Positions 17,908 through 25,924 are shown, counted from the first letter of the stretch. The stretch is DNA of 64,000 nt from Actinomycetaceae bacterium TAE3-ERU4 (GCA_019218365.1 JAHUUJ010000001.1:1-64000); one strand, 5' to 3'. Notes: generated from the letters alone by a model not told the origin. Made by a program: numbers and translations.

Positions 17908-18122
17908 CTAGGGTACGCCTTCTGGGGATACGGGGGCACTCGGAGCGCCATTGAAGGGGCTTCTTCACTCCTTTATCAAGGAGTCTGAGGAAATGTTGAA
18001 GTTATTATGCGTCCAACGAAATCTAAACACGATGGTGAAGGTACATGCGCCACTCGTTTCACAACATCAGTTAGAAAGACAAAAGCAATTCCCAAAAAAT
18101 CGATTGTCGAGGATCTAAGTAG
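17908..18122. other. degenerate spacer inside the island
   Basis: No intact gene is visible here. Several open frames exist on both strands, but none has a ribosome site or a recognisable protein pattern. The stretch joins fragments of opposite orientation and is probably scrambled by past insertions and deletions. Confidence 0.35.
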
Positions 18123-18368
18123 GCACTTGCTATTTCGGATATTGAGGCTTTCTAGCCTAATAGTCCCGAGAGTATCAACCTCAACCAGTTCAAAATCGTA
18201 GGTGGGAAGACACGCGATGGGAAGATCGTTGGGAAGTTTGCAAACTTCAATCAAGCCGATTAGTTCCGTCTTGAGGCATTCAATGATGACGGACCCAAGG
18301 CCAGCTCTAAGATCGTTCTGCGTGCCCATCTAGTCAGTCCATATGCGCTTAAAGCCAGCACCGACTAA
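18123..18368 (+). pseudogene. decayed open reading frame, unknown
   Basis: The plus strand gives an 82-codon reading with two in-frame TAG codons that otherwise looks protein-like. It contains I-S-D-I-E-A-F, S-I-N-L-N-Q-F-K-I-V-G-G-K-T-R-D-G-K-I-V-G-K, F-R-L-E-A-F-N-D-D-G and S-S-K-I-V-L-R-A-H-L. The beta-strand-rich composition would suit a phage structural or surface-protein domain, but I cannot name a family. It is on the opposite strand from the toxin tips. Confidence 0.35.
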
Positions 18369-18697
18369 GACTAATACTAGATTTTATTCGGGAAGTTTGT
18401 GCGAGAGTATCGCGCCCGCTGAACCTCTCAAGGCATAGAGATTCGAACCTCTCCTCTCCAGACTAGGCCAGGGATAGATGCGATTCAGACTCCTCGGAAT
18501 TGCCAGTAGGTATAGACCTCATCAGCCCCAGACCCCGATTTTCGCCAACAGTCACCATCCAGAACGGTCTAGCATGACCGGCATAGCTTGCATAACCTCA
18601 TCGGGTTTCTCTCATCATGGGTACAACCGCGTACTGGTTATTGGATATTGCTGCTCTACTCGATAACCTAGGAAGCGTACATGCTCATAGGGTTTAG
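18369..18697. other. island spacer without a recognisable gene
   Basis: About 330 bases with no convincing coding on either strand. Near 18428-18455 there is a short T-arm-like sequence on the minus strand (GGTTCGAATCTC), but it does not fold into a tRNA. Confidence 0.35.
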
Positions 18698-19249
18698 TTG
18701 CCCACCACCCTTGAGGACATCGCACAGTTCCAGCAGAGTGAAAGTATCCTCAATAGCAGTATCTCACTTGGTTTTCTCAGGCGTAGTGCTGGTAAAAGCG
18801 CATCTGATGATATTTTTAAGCCATTAGTATGCTACTTGTTCTGGGATGAAGGGGCGATAAGGTTTATGTTGCCATTGTTTGCGTTGGCGTGTATTGCTAT
18901 AGGTACAGCTTCTTATAAGGGTTATTTCCGTTGGTGGGCCACGGATTTCATGTATGTCTTTTATTGGGGATTTAGCGTGTTGTATATGGGAATTATTTTG
19001 CTAATTCCCCTTAGTTTCATGTTCTTTGGTAAGCCGCCTGAACCTTTCAGAGGAATCATTACCTCTGTGTTTGTGGTTTGTTGTTGCCTCATTCTGGTTT
19101 CTTTTTTCTGGATGCCTAGCTTTATGTTGCCGAAATGGTTTATAGAAGGCAGAGCCGAACAAAAAGAATGGGAACGCATCAGCATTGCTCACACTAAAGC
19201 AGTACGCAAACGAAAAGCCCAACAAAAAAGAGCTAATAAACGAGAATAA
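18698..19249 (+). CDS. small membrane protein of unknown function
   Basis: A 183-residue frame with three hydrophobic segments (about residues 57-72, 83-108 and 120-142) and a highly basic C-terminal tail (R-K-R-K-A-Q-Q-K-R-A-N-K-R). The first start is a TTG without a good ribosome site, so the true start could lie downstream or the N-terminus may be joined to a fragment. I do not recognise a family. It lies alone in the island. Confidence 0.45.
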   Translation: MPTTLEDIAQFQQSESILNSSISLGFLRRSAGKSASDDIFKPLVCYLFWDEGAIRFMLPLFALACIAIGTASYKGYFRWWATDFMYVFYWGFSVLYMGIILLIPLSFMFFGKPPEPFRGIITSVFVVCCCLILVSFFWMPSFMLPKWFIEGRAEQKEWERISIAHTKAVRKRKAQQKRANKRE

Positions 19250-19317
19250 AAATAAACAAAAATACTGAAACTGCAGGAAGTCTCCCCTATTCTTTCAAGA
19301 AAATAACCATAAGTGAT

Positions 19318-19774
19318 ATGGCTATTAGCTATACCAACATGCTTTGCGAACTAGACACCTCCGGCACTAGCGCAGATTGTATATTGGCTGCTTGCGAGGA
19401 AAACGAGAATATATTTCACCCAAATATAGTTTTTACTTCACGCAATGCCGATGATGCGCTAATAGACTGTGTTTGACGTGAACAACAAGTTTTAATAAAA
19501 CACTACCCGAACTCGTGTTTGTTAATGATTTCTCCGTATATGACTCCAAACGAGGAAGACGACAGCTTAGACTATATTAGGTTTCTAACAAAATCTTCTT
19601 ATTGTGTCGATAATCAGGCAGTAATCATTAAACGATGGGATTTTTGTAGGAACCTACAGCGGATTCTGCCCCAACCCTCTCTCCTTTCTTACCCCCTTCG
19701 AACCGCGGTATCAAAGCGAATTACAAGAAGCAGTCACCTCTATCCAATCAACATATACTGCCATACGACAATAA
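19318..19774 (+). pseudogene. decayed gene, about 150 codons, unknown family
   Basis: Starting at the ATG (M-A-I-S-Y-T-N-M-L), the reading is coherent through F-H-P-N-I-V-F-T-S-R-N and is broken by a TGA at about 19477. It continues through P-Y-M-T-P-N-E-E-D-D and a W-D/G-I-F point, where a one-base shift is needed. It then goes on in the next frame through G-T-Y-S-G-F-C-P-N-P-L to a TAA at 19774. The H-P-N-I-V-F-T element faintly resembles LpqN/LpqT-type lipid-binding domains. One nonsense codon and one frameshift make it a pseudogene. Confidence 0.5.
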
Positions 19775-20080
19775 CCATACCGGCAGGCAAGATACATAAA
19801 ACTCAATCGTAAACAGGCGTCGCATCGGCTACTGCACTACAACGCTTTAAGCCGCACAAACCTCATCTCGGTTCATAAACACAAGCAGGTTGCCTAGTTG
19901 CGCCCCAGAACCTCACAAATTAGTGTCAGGAAAACCGCCCTGCCCGAACTTTCCTATTTTCAACCTTGATAGGTTAGCCGTAGTTACTCCAATAGTTTTA
20001 TCAGTCCCGTATCACATTAATCTGACAGAGTCTCTAAACTTACCTCGCCGTAACACGGGAAGATACGCGTATGCTTACGC
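19775..20080. other. spacer preceding recombinase fragment A
   Basis: No intact gene is seen. Toward its right end the sequence begins to resemble the serine recombinase 3' region at about 22.0 kb, and the left part has no recognisable content. Confidence 0.3.
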
Positions 20081-20279
20081 CCTGCCTCCCCAGGCAACTT
20101 CGTTAAAGTAATCACCACCGGCATCCTTAATGACTCCGCCGCACAAGCCATGAACATGGCAGAAGAAGATAAACCTAGACAAAGCGGAAAAATAGGGGAA
20201 ATACCCCATAAAGAGTCCAACACTCCCCCCAAGTATGAAAAAAGATACCGGCTTGGATTGTATCCAAGCCAGCATCTAG
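20081..20279 (+). pseudogene. internally deleted 3' end of a large serine recombinase (copy A)
   Basis: This stretch aligns by eye with the recombinase 3' end at 22.0-22.46 kb. It shares the segment reading C-A-C-A-A-G-C-C-A-T-G-A-A, later the C-C-C-C-C-A-A-G-T-A-T run, the hairpin, and the final TAG at 20277-20279. Relative to copy B it has lost most of the coiled-coil region. It is the remnant of an older integrated element. Confidence 0.5.
20250..20270 (+). terminator. hairpin at the 3' end of recombinase copy A
   Basis: GGCTTGGAT, a TGT loop and ATCCAAGCC form a 9-bp stem overlapping the last recombinase codons. Compared with the equivalent hairpin at 22426-22452, one base pair differs on both sides (T-A changed to C-G), so pairing is preserved. 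Confidence 0.5.
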
Positions 20280-20281
20280 TT

Positions 20282-20340
20282 GGTGGAGTTCAGGGGGCAC
20301 GTGTCGAACTCCGTGGTTGCAGGGATCATCTGCTGATTAT
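20282..20340. repeat. att-like repeat, copy 1
   Basis: Begins GGTGGAGTTCAGGGGGCACG, continues TGTCGAACT and shows similarity for about 55-60 bases. The same block occurs at 22461 and 26689. Copies 1 and 2 directly follow the stop codon of a serine recombinase, the usual position of the element's attachment site. Read on the minus strand it ends like a tRNA or tmRNA 3' part (TTCGA…CTCCACCA). Confidence 0.5.
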
Positions 20341-20529
20341 TGCATTGCTATAATACGGTATTTCAGGCCAGTCCATATCGAAAGCATTGAGTAACACTCA
20401 GGAAGCAAAATTCATTGCTTCTACCGGTCACGGTTATATTCGATAGCGGAACTTGCAGGTTTAGCAATCTTGGCGTAACTAGCGAGGCAAACTGAGTGGC
20501 ATCTAGAGTTAAAAGGGGAGGGAAGAAAA
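20341..20529. other. spacer before the secreted-protein gene at 20530
   Basis: No gene is seen. It should hold the promoter of the 20530 gene; the bases just before that gene (AAAAGGGGAGGG) are its ribosome site. Confidence 0.3.
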
Positions 20530-20985
20530 ATGCGTTCCTATTTCGTAGGGCGAAAAAGAGTAATATTAGCGGTTGCTCTTATAATTCTACTCGTCTTGTT
20601 CCTAATCGTTGCACGGTACATTACGTCTAGTCGTGCTCCTGCTACACATCCACCACGCGAAGGACGATTAGTTGTAGCCTTTGCTTCAACTAATGATGAT
20701 CATGTTGATTTCTATCAAAATGGTAACCAGGTCTGCGTAGATAGCTACTCCGCAAACCCTTTGGATAGACCAGAGTTTTTCTGCCATGCATACGAGGGAA
20801 AACTTGCGGCTGATAATGTTCTCTTAGATTGGTCAGACCAAAACTTGGATTGGGTGCCAAATGACTACCCGTACATTGTGGGTGCTGACTGGAGTATTTT
20901 GAACAATCTTGTTACTGTCACGGGTGGTCACGTATCATTTATCGACATCAACTCTCCTAGACCTATCCCTGTAGACGAAAAATAA
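20530..20985 (+). CDS. membrane-anchored secreted protein of unknown function
   Basis: A 151-residue protein with a basic N-terminus, one strong membrane span (residues about 11-29) and an extracytoplasmic domain of about 115 residues rich in Asp, Asn and aromatic residues with two cysteines (N-Q-V-C, F-F-C-H) that could pair. A strong GGGAGGG ribosome site lies 8 bases before the ATG. The plan matches the next gene (21.1 kb), and the two may be surface-protein cargo of the same element. I do not recognise the family. Confidence 0.6.
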   Translation: MRSYFVGRKRVILAVALIILLVLFLIVARYITSSRAPATHPPREGRLVVAFASTNDDHVDFYQNGNQVCVDSYSANPLDRPEFFCHAYEGKLAADNVLLDWSDQNLDWVPNDYPYIVGADWSILNNLVTVTGGHVSFIDINSPRPIPVDEK

Positions 20986-21101
20986 ACGATTCTGCCAACA
21001 CACTTTCCACAGAGACCCTTGCGAGCTAAAATACACTTAAATATAGTTTCAACTGCTTAACTAGGGGGTGCGGGTTCCCATGCGTAACGCAACTAAATAC
21101 G

Positions 21102-21731
21102 TTGGTATTGTGGGGGGGGTTGGTTCTTGTCTTAGTTGTAGTTATTTGGCTCTGGCCAAGCCACAGCATGCAACCGAATAAAACATTACAATCCGCACCC
21201 AACAGCAGTGTTACGAACACCTCGACCCCCAGTAAAAAATCTAGTGAGCAGGCTACTCCTTCACCCCATAAGAGCGAAGACAATTGTGTCAAGTACCAAT
21301 CTTCTACCAACGAGGATGCGGGCTGCCTAAGCCCCAGTGGATCTATCGTGGCAACTGTAGATTCGGTTACCTTGGATACTACTGGCGCACATGTAAAGTG
21401 TGTTCAAAACGGGGCGAGGTTGGAGGTACAGGTTGATACGCCTAAGAGTTTAGGTGATCAAGGTTATTGGTCTACCTTGTGGGTGGGAGAATCTGGCATT
21501 GATGTTCTTGACATCGGGCTAGGATATGGAGCGGAAATTAATCCGAAAACCGGAGAAGCTAACCAAGCTACTTGGAATAAGGAAGCGTCTGACCCAAAGG
21601 AACACTTCTCGGCAACACGTCAAGGAAACAAAATTTCTATCACCGGCCAAGTCCGCAGGTATAATAGCTACGGGGAAGAATCGGAACCAGCTACCTACAA
21701 AAACGCATCCCTCATCGTGACCTGCCCCTAA
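21102..21731 (+). CDS. LpqH-like (19-kDa antigen family) surface protein, possibly phase variable
   Basis: A protein of about 209 residues with a membrane span, a Ser/Thr/Pro linker (about 30-60) and a C-terminal domain resembling the LpqH family. Visible LpqH features are T-V-D-S-V-T-L-D-T-T-G-A-H-V-K-C, an L-G-x-G-x-x-x-E-I turn, G-N-K-I-S-I-T-G-Q and the closing I-V-T-C-P, with a likely Cys-Cys pair. The natural start looks like the ATG at 21080, which has an AGGGGGTG ribosome site, but a run of eight G (21112-21119) puts it out of frame. Seven G would restore M-R-N-A-T-K-Y-V-G fused to the span. As written, only a TTG at 21102 or the ATG at 21168 opens the frame. No lipobox Cys is seen. 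Confidence 0.6.
   Translation: MVLWGGLVLVLVVVIWLWPSHSMQPNKTLQSAPNSSVTNTSTPSKKSSEQATPSPHKSEDNCVKYQSSTNEDAGCLSPSGSIVATVDSVTLDTTGAHVKCVQNGARLEVQVDTPKSLGDQGYWSTLWVGESGIDVLDIGLGYGAEINPKTGEANQATWNKEASDPKEHFSATRQGNKISITGQVRRYNSYGEESEPATYKNASLIVTCP
21112..21119 (+). repeat. poly-G tract (G8) near the 5' end of the LpqH-like gene
   Basis: Eight consecutive G lie 32 bases after a well-placed ATG with a ribosome site. Loss of one G or gain of two would join that ATG to the long frame. This is consistent with slipped-strand phase variation, a fixed mutation or a sequencing error. Confidence 0.6.
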
Positions 21732-21779
21732 AATCTGGGTTACCCCGACTTAAAACGTAAAACACCCCATTGCCTAGTT

Positions 21780-22458
21780 TTACCGGCACATCCAAAACAG
21801 GGAAAACCTACCGCTACTACTACTGCCTGAACCAACGCAAAAGACATGTGATGCGAAAAAGATCCGCAAAGACGACATCGAAGCCTGGATTGCGAACATT
21901 GTTGAATCATTCCTAGCCGACACTGAAATGCTTGCCTCTTTAGCTGTAGACATGGCAAACCACTACCGGCAAACACACGGTCGCGAACAAGAGATTCTCA
22001 AAAGTTTAGAAGCACGCCGAAAAGACATAGAAAGTAATTTCGGTAACTTCGTGAAAGCAATCGCAGTAGGCATCTTTAACGACACCACTGCACAAGCCAT
22101 GAAAGCCCTAGAAGAACAAAAGAAAGAACTAGAAGAAGCAATCCAGTTCCATAACGTGAAAGCCGCGCTATTCGAAGACGAAGCCAATATCGGTAGCTTC
22201 TACGAAAAATACGTACACGCCACCATGGACATCACTAAAACACCTGACCTGCTCTTCGAATACTTCATCGACAAAGTCTTTGTCAGTGATGACACCATCA
22301 CCATTGCCTCATGGTTCTTCGACCACGGAAACGAAATCACCCTAGAAAACCTAGACCAAGCAGAAAAACAGGGGAAGTGCGAACCCTCCCAAAAGAGTTC
22401 GACACTTCCCCCAAGTATTAAAAATGCTGGTTTGGATTGTATCCAAACCAGCACCTAG
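21780..22458 (+). pseudogene. 3' portion of a large serine recombinase (copy B)
   Basis: The remaining part begins in the zinc-ribbon region (G-T-S-K-T-G-K-T-Y-R-Y-Y-Y-C-L-N). A one-base frameshift near 21850 follows, then the frame C-D-A-K-K-I-R-K-D-D-I-E-A-W-I. It continues into the long coiled-coil of large serine recombinases (about 22000-22150) and the closing domain (F-I-D-K-V-F-V-S-D-D-T-I-T-I) before the TAG at 22456-22458. The catalytic N-terminal resolvase domain is missing, so it cannot be active. Such enzymes integrate phages and conjugative elements. Confidence 0.75.
22426..22452 (+). terminator. hairpin at the 3' end of recombinase copy B
   Basis: GCTGGTTTGGAT, loop TGT, ATCCAAACCAGC: a perfect 12-bp stem inside the last codons of the recombinase frame, with a compensatory change relative to copy A. 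Confidence 0.55.
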
Positions 22459-22460
22459 TT

Positions 22461-22520
22461 GGTGGAGTTCAGGGGGCACGTGTCGAACTTCGTGGTTGTA
22501 GGAATAATCTACTACTTGTC
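22461..22520. repeat. att-like repeat, copy 2
   Basis: The first 29 bases are identical to copy 1 (GGTGGAGTTCAGGGGGCACG and on through TGTCGAACT), and the following 30 are similar. It starts 2 bases after the recombinase stop codon. Confidence 0.5.
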
Positions 22521-22573
22521 ACGTTGCTTTCGTAAGACTTATTGTTGCATTGATACCCTCTGGGCGTAGCAGG

Positions 22574-22915
22574 TTATCTGTTCAAATCGTTGAGTTTTCG
22601 ATAGTGGATGCCCGTGTATTGCATGGCAATGAGGTCTTCAGGATGACGTACGCAAAGGTAAATAACGGTGAGAAAAACCCATTCCAAAGGCTTCATTAAC
22701 ACCCAAACAATATCGGCTGCCCATTTTGTTCTGATACGTTTCGCCAAATCAAAACCATACCGGTCATAGAAATGACGAATTATTCGGTGGGTACGAGGTA
22801 GTCGGTCGGAAATCACCTGTTCAAAAGCATTAGCTACCAACAGTTGCCGATTCACCACTACTGGGTGTCCGTGGCGGATTCCCCCACGAATTGGTTTAAC
22901 AAGTTTCTTATGCCC
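22574..22915 (-). pseudogene. fragment of a conserved protein of unknown function joined to the portal remnant
   Basis: The minus-strand C-terminal part reads like a real protein: L-L-V-A-N-A-F-E-Q-V-I-S-D-R, then Y-D-R-Y-G-F-D-L-A-K-R-I, W-A-A-D, V-W-V-L-M-K-P-L-E-W-V-F-L and I-A-M-Q-Y-T-G. This pattern occurs in a widespread uncharacterised family (possibly DUF6688-like; not certain). Its N-terminus is missing and the open frame upstream is shadow of the portal gene, so the junction near 22915 is a recombination scar. Confidence 0.5.
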
Positions 22916-23414
22916 ACCAGCACCAGCCCCTCCACGTTGAACTTCACGAACAGCGTCGGCTTCTCGCGGGTCGCGAGGAGGGTTTTGGTGATGGCTTGTT
23001 CGAAGCGGATCACCCACGGATTCAGCGTGTACTTCACAAACTCCAACGACTGCTGCTCAATGTTGGAAAACGAGCTTTTTATCGAGATCTCCAATCATGT
23101 GCGGCGCCGTTGGCGAAAAACGATGCCCCGTAGTCCTCGGTGGTCTGTGCCACACCAATGGCGTTCCTAGTCATCTGAATCGGGGTATAGCCAACCAGCC
23201 CATCGAACCCCAGTCCCGGCACATGCAGTGGTAGCCCAGCCACTGCTTCAGCCAGGATCCACACGCAGCTACAGACTGCGGTTAGTTGCATAGCGGACTG
23301 CTCGGTTGCTGGGTGACCAGACGAAGTCGAACCGAACAGGAAGCTGTAGTTCGCTGAGAGTTGGTGGTTTGCCCCATGGACGTTGATGCCGCGTAGCCAA
23401 TTGAATAGACGCAT
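22916..23414 (-). pseudogene. HK97-type phage portal protein remnant
   Basis: The N-terminal piece (from M-R-L-F-N-W-L-R-G at 23414) contains the portal signature S-A-M-Q-L-T-A-V-C-S-C-V-W-I-L-A-E-A-V-A-G-L-P and ends near F-F-A-N-G-A-A. In another frame a C-terminal piece follows with F-S-N-I-E-Q-Q-S-L-E-F, T-L-N-P-W-V-I-R-F-E-Q-A-I and T-L-F-V-K-F-N-V-E-G-L. Most of the middle has been deleted and the end is cut off. Together with the terminase fragment at 26 kb it shows that a tailed phage once sat here. Confidence 0.75.
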
Positions 23415-23534
23415 AGAATTCTTTCTGTTAGGTCGTAACGCAAAAACCATTTTGCAGTGGCAACAGCGACGTATTAAGGCGTTAAAACATTTGATTCGCT
23501 TCCACAAAAACCTTGAGGGCATGACAAGAAACAC

Positions 23535-23693
23535 TCACAACCAACACTTGACAACAGAACTGAAATGCAATATTAGACCATGACACAAAAAGCGTGTTTG
23601 ACTCTTAAACTCTCTGGCGTTGATTCCTAGGATACTTTAAATCACGCAAATCGCCGAACGAGAGTGTGTGAACGCTACGAGACGCCAACCTAT
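23535..23693. other. spacer between the subtilase gene and the portal remnant
   Basis: Downstream of the toxin–immunity–subtilase operon. No strong terminator and no gene were found by eye. Confidence 0.3.
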
Positions 23694-24479
23694 TTACATC
23701 TCATTTCCTAAAACCTTGCATATAGCTGTTTCAGAGTCCGTTGATTCTGGTTTTACTTCGCATATGAGAGTGTAAGCTAAAGCAAGGATTGAGGCTGCTG
23801 ATGTTGAGGGTTGCTCTTGAGAGAAGTCTTCAACTAATTCACGCTGAACCACAATGGTATTATGATTTTCTCGCGCGGTGCTTTCACCGATTTTTACTCC
23901 TATACTAAACTTCGAGGAAGCGGGAAAACTATCTTCTTCAAAAAAGAGATTAGAGTACGCCACAAATACCTTAATATCGCTATCGGCTAAGTCCTGCAAT
24001 GCATGGTCAATCTCAGTATCTCGCCGCGATAGTGAATAGCTAAGGTTTATTGCCAGCGGATTAAAACTTTTTGCTAGGCGCAACCCTTCGGCAATGGCGA
24101 GCTTTGAAGATCTACCATCAACGTCTGCGATATTAACAAAGATAAGATCTTTAATTGGAAGCCCAAAATCGCGATCAAAGTTAATTAGCGTTTTAAGCAG
24201 CATAGAAGAATGCACACCTTGTCCAGCAGCACCAAATATCGACTCACAAGCCACTCTAAAATTCGTAGTAACAGAGGTATCAGGGCAACCATCATCAAGG
24301 ATCACAACGGTGCCGTTGTGATTCTGGCCCGCACGCACCGGCGACAACCTTTTGTACGCCAATATTGAGCATACAAAAATTAGGATAAAAGTCAATGCAA
24401 GAACAACTGCCACTATATGATGTCTGCTCTTCACCGTCATATAGCGGCGCTTATGAGTATGATTAGGTTCTGAAATCAC
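23694..24479 (-). CDS. membrane-anchored miniature subtilisin-like (S8) protease homologue
   Basis: A 261-residue protein with a basic N-terminus, one membrane span (about 22-42) and an extracytoplasmic domain that follows the subtilase plan in compact form. V-V-I-L-D-D-G is the Asp motif (Asp62), G-Q-G-V-H-S-S-M the His motif (His90), I-N-L-S-Y-S the core strand, V-F-V-A-Y-S-N the oxyanion Asn region (Asn177), and S-T-S-A-A-S-I-L-A-L-A the Ser motif (Ser227). The triad is complete although each motif is off consensus (for example VHS instead of THV). The GTG start overlaps the immunity stop by one base (TAGTG), making it the third gene of the toxin operon. It may process or release the toxin; that is inference. 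Confidence 0.6.
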   Translation of the reverse strand: MISEPNHTHKRRYMTVKSRHHIVAVVLALTFILIFVCSILAYKRLSPVRAGQNHNGTVVILDDGCPDTSVTTNFRVACESIFGAAGQGVHSSMLLKTLINFDRDFGLPIKDLIFVNIADVDGRSSKLAIAEGLRLAKSFNPLAINLSYSLSRRDTEIDHALQDLADSDIKVFVAYSNLFFEEDSFPASSKFSIGVKIGESTARENHNTIVVQRELVEDFSQEQPSTSAASILALAYTLICEVKPESTDSETAICKVLGNEM

Positions 24480-24964
24480 TATTTATTTATTTCGTCAAGC
24501 CAATTTTCTGAAAGGTAATTAAACTTCAGACCATCGACAGCACCACGATAGCGTGTGAGCTCATCGAATAGTGCTTGCTTTCTATCACTAAAATCAGGAT
24601 GCTCGCAAAACCCACTCTCAACATATTGAAGTAGCGAGTTAACTTGAGCAATCTTTTTTTCGATAAACTCTTCAATTAAAAGCATGCTGAGTTCCGCGAC
24701 ATTTTCAACGCACCATGGAACCACTATATGAAGGTTATCAACTAAGGCGGTTACAATTTCATCACTTTCAGTACCGTCCAAACTGCGAATAGCTAAGACA
24801 ATAAAGTGCGCAAACTTTTTAGAATTCGATTGTTTCCATTCCCAACAGTAGCTAGGACTCCAAAAATCGACAGGGCGTGAAAGAATCTCTTCACGTAACG
24901 CGTGAGAGCTCAACGAATCTACAGACGTAACAAGATCAACAAAGTATTCGCAATCTTTACTCAT
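24479..24964 (-). CDS. probable immunity protein to the SAR2788-like toxin
   Basis: A 161-residue acidic, helical, cytoplasmic protein starting M-S-K-D-C-E-Y-F-V. It has W-S-P-S-Y-C-W-E-W-K, a hydrophobic helix V-V-P-W-C-V-E-N-V-A-E-L and a closing N-Y-L-S-E-N-W-L-D-E. I chose the ATG at 24964 because it overlaps the toxin stop by 4 bases (ATGA); an ATG 12 bases upstream is the alternative. It has no signal peptide, as expected for a protein guarding the cytoplasm. No family is recognised; the role is inferred from position and size. Confidence 0.6.
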   Translation of the reverse strand: MSKDCEYFVDLVTSVDSLSSHALREEILSRPVDFWSPSYCWEWKQSNSKKFAHFIVLAIRSLDGTESDEIVTALVDNLHIVVPWCVENVAELSMLLIEEFIEKKIAQVNSLLQYVESGFCEHPDFSDRKQALFDELTRYRGAVDGLKFNYLSENWLDEINK

Positions 24965-25788
24965 CTCACGACCCATGCATCTGAAATTTTGCCACCATTT
25001 TTAGCATAGCGGACAATAATTTTTTTACCTTTGTACCAATAACTTACCTCTACGTGATTTGCGAACGCTCTACGGGAACCATTGGCCATAGCATTTCCAA
25101 TGATTTCAGCAACCTGCTCTCGGGATCTTGCTCCGACAAGAGACCAATTGTGCTTAGCGTTCATAATATGGTTCCAGCCATTTGCATTGAGCTTCCGAAG
25201 CAGGTAGCTCTTCGCAGCTTTCTTTATCTGCGTTTTAGTGTATTGCCTAATTGCCGCTTTAATGCCAACACGTGCTACTGCACCGAGAACAACGAGAGCT
25301 GGAAATGCTTGCGGCTCGGCGAGAGTTGTATCAATTCGCACAATCTCTCCCGTGGCACTAGAGCGCAGTTCCGCTATATAGTCGCCACTCTTGTCATCAA
25401 GAATCGTCAGGCTTACCACATCAAATGAATCATATATCTGCTGATCGCCAACTGCCGCTGACACATCAACGTTGATGAAGCCGTCTTTTTGCAGAACAAC
25501 AGTAGCCTCTCCATCTACCTGCTCCACCTCAAGCACAGTTACTTTCTCTGCATCCACATCAGAAGAAACCACACCTCGATTAGGTGATATTGCTTTGTGG
25601 GTAATGTTTTCTGTGGTGCCCGCCTCGGAAATCCCCAGCACTTGCTGGGCTTGACTTACCTCACTATTAGAATAGATCTTATTCTCAGAAGCTAAAGGGG
25701 TAGCACTTGCCGCACCAGTCGCACTCAAACTTAATGCGATTGATACGGTTAACACTGTAAGCGTCTTCCAGTGGAATCTATTAGCCAT
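24961..25788 (-). CDS. secreted SAR2788-like putative toxin
   Basis: A 275-residue protein with a signal peptide (span at about 8-22, likely cut after A-S-A near residue 29), a strand-rich middle domain (about 60-160), a short hydrophobic helix (V-V-L-G-A-V-A-R-V-G) and a basic C-terminal toxin tip. The tip begins W-N-H-I-M-N-A-K-H-N-W and closes K-K-I-I-V-R-Y-A-K-N-G-G-K-I-S-D-A-W-V-V-R. The H-I-M-x-x-K-H-x-W start followed by a small beta sheet resembles the polymorphic toxin type 35 / SAR2788 group of putative BECR-fold RNases; His207, Lys212 and His213 are candidate active residues. AAGGAAG is the ribosome site. It heads a three-gene operon. Confidence 0.65.
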   Translation of the reverse strand: MANRFHWKTLTVLTVSIALSLSATGAASATPLASENKIYSNSEVSQAQQVLGISEAGTTENITHKAISPNRGVVSSDVDAEKVTVLEVEQVDGEATVVLQKDGFINVDVSAAVGDQQIYDSFDVVSLTILDDKSGDYIAELRSSATGEIVRIDTTLAEPQAFPALVVLGAVARVGIKAAIRQYTKTQIKKAAKSYLLRKLNANGWNHIMNAKHNWSLVGARSREQVAEIIGNAMANGSRRAFANHVEVSYWYKGKKIIVRYAKNGGKISDAWVVR

Positions 25789-25802
25789 AGTTCTTCCTTT
25801 TT

Positions 25803-25824
25803 GCCGTACTGTATTACGTAACGG
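25803..25824 (-). promoter_or_regulatory. inverted repeat upstream of the toxin operon
   Basis: GCCGT and ACGGC flank a 12-base centre that is itself partly symmetrical (ACTGTATTACGT), 15-36 bases upstream of the toxin start. It could be an operator or lie in the 5' leader; evidence is limited to the symmetry. Confidence 0.25.
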
Positions 25825-25924
25825 CGGGTAGTGCAGCTTGGGAATCTGGGCCGCAGCTTCCTTTTAGAATTTCGCAAATTTATACGTGCACTTATCCTTA
25901 CTGTCAATAGTTTTAGGAAAAATC

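Noticed and set aside
17976-18329. 117-codon minus-strand open frame
   Set aside because: No ribosome site, and the opposite strand carries a more coherent decayed reading over most of it.
18428-18455. T-arm-like GGTTCGAATCTC on the minus strand, possible tRNA remnant
   Set aside because: The flanking bases do not pair into a T-stem and no acceptor, D or anticodon arm could be built; at best a chance match or tiny relic.
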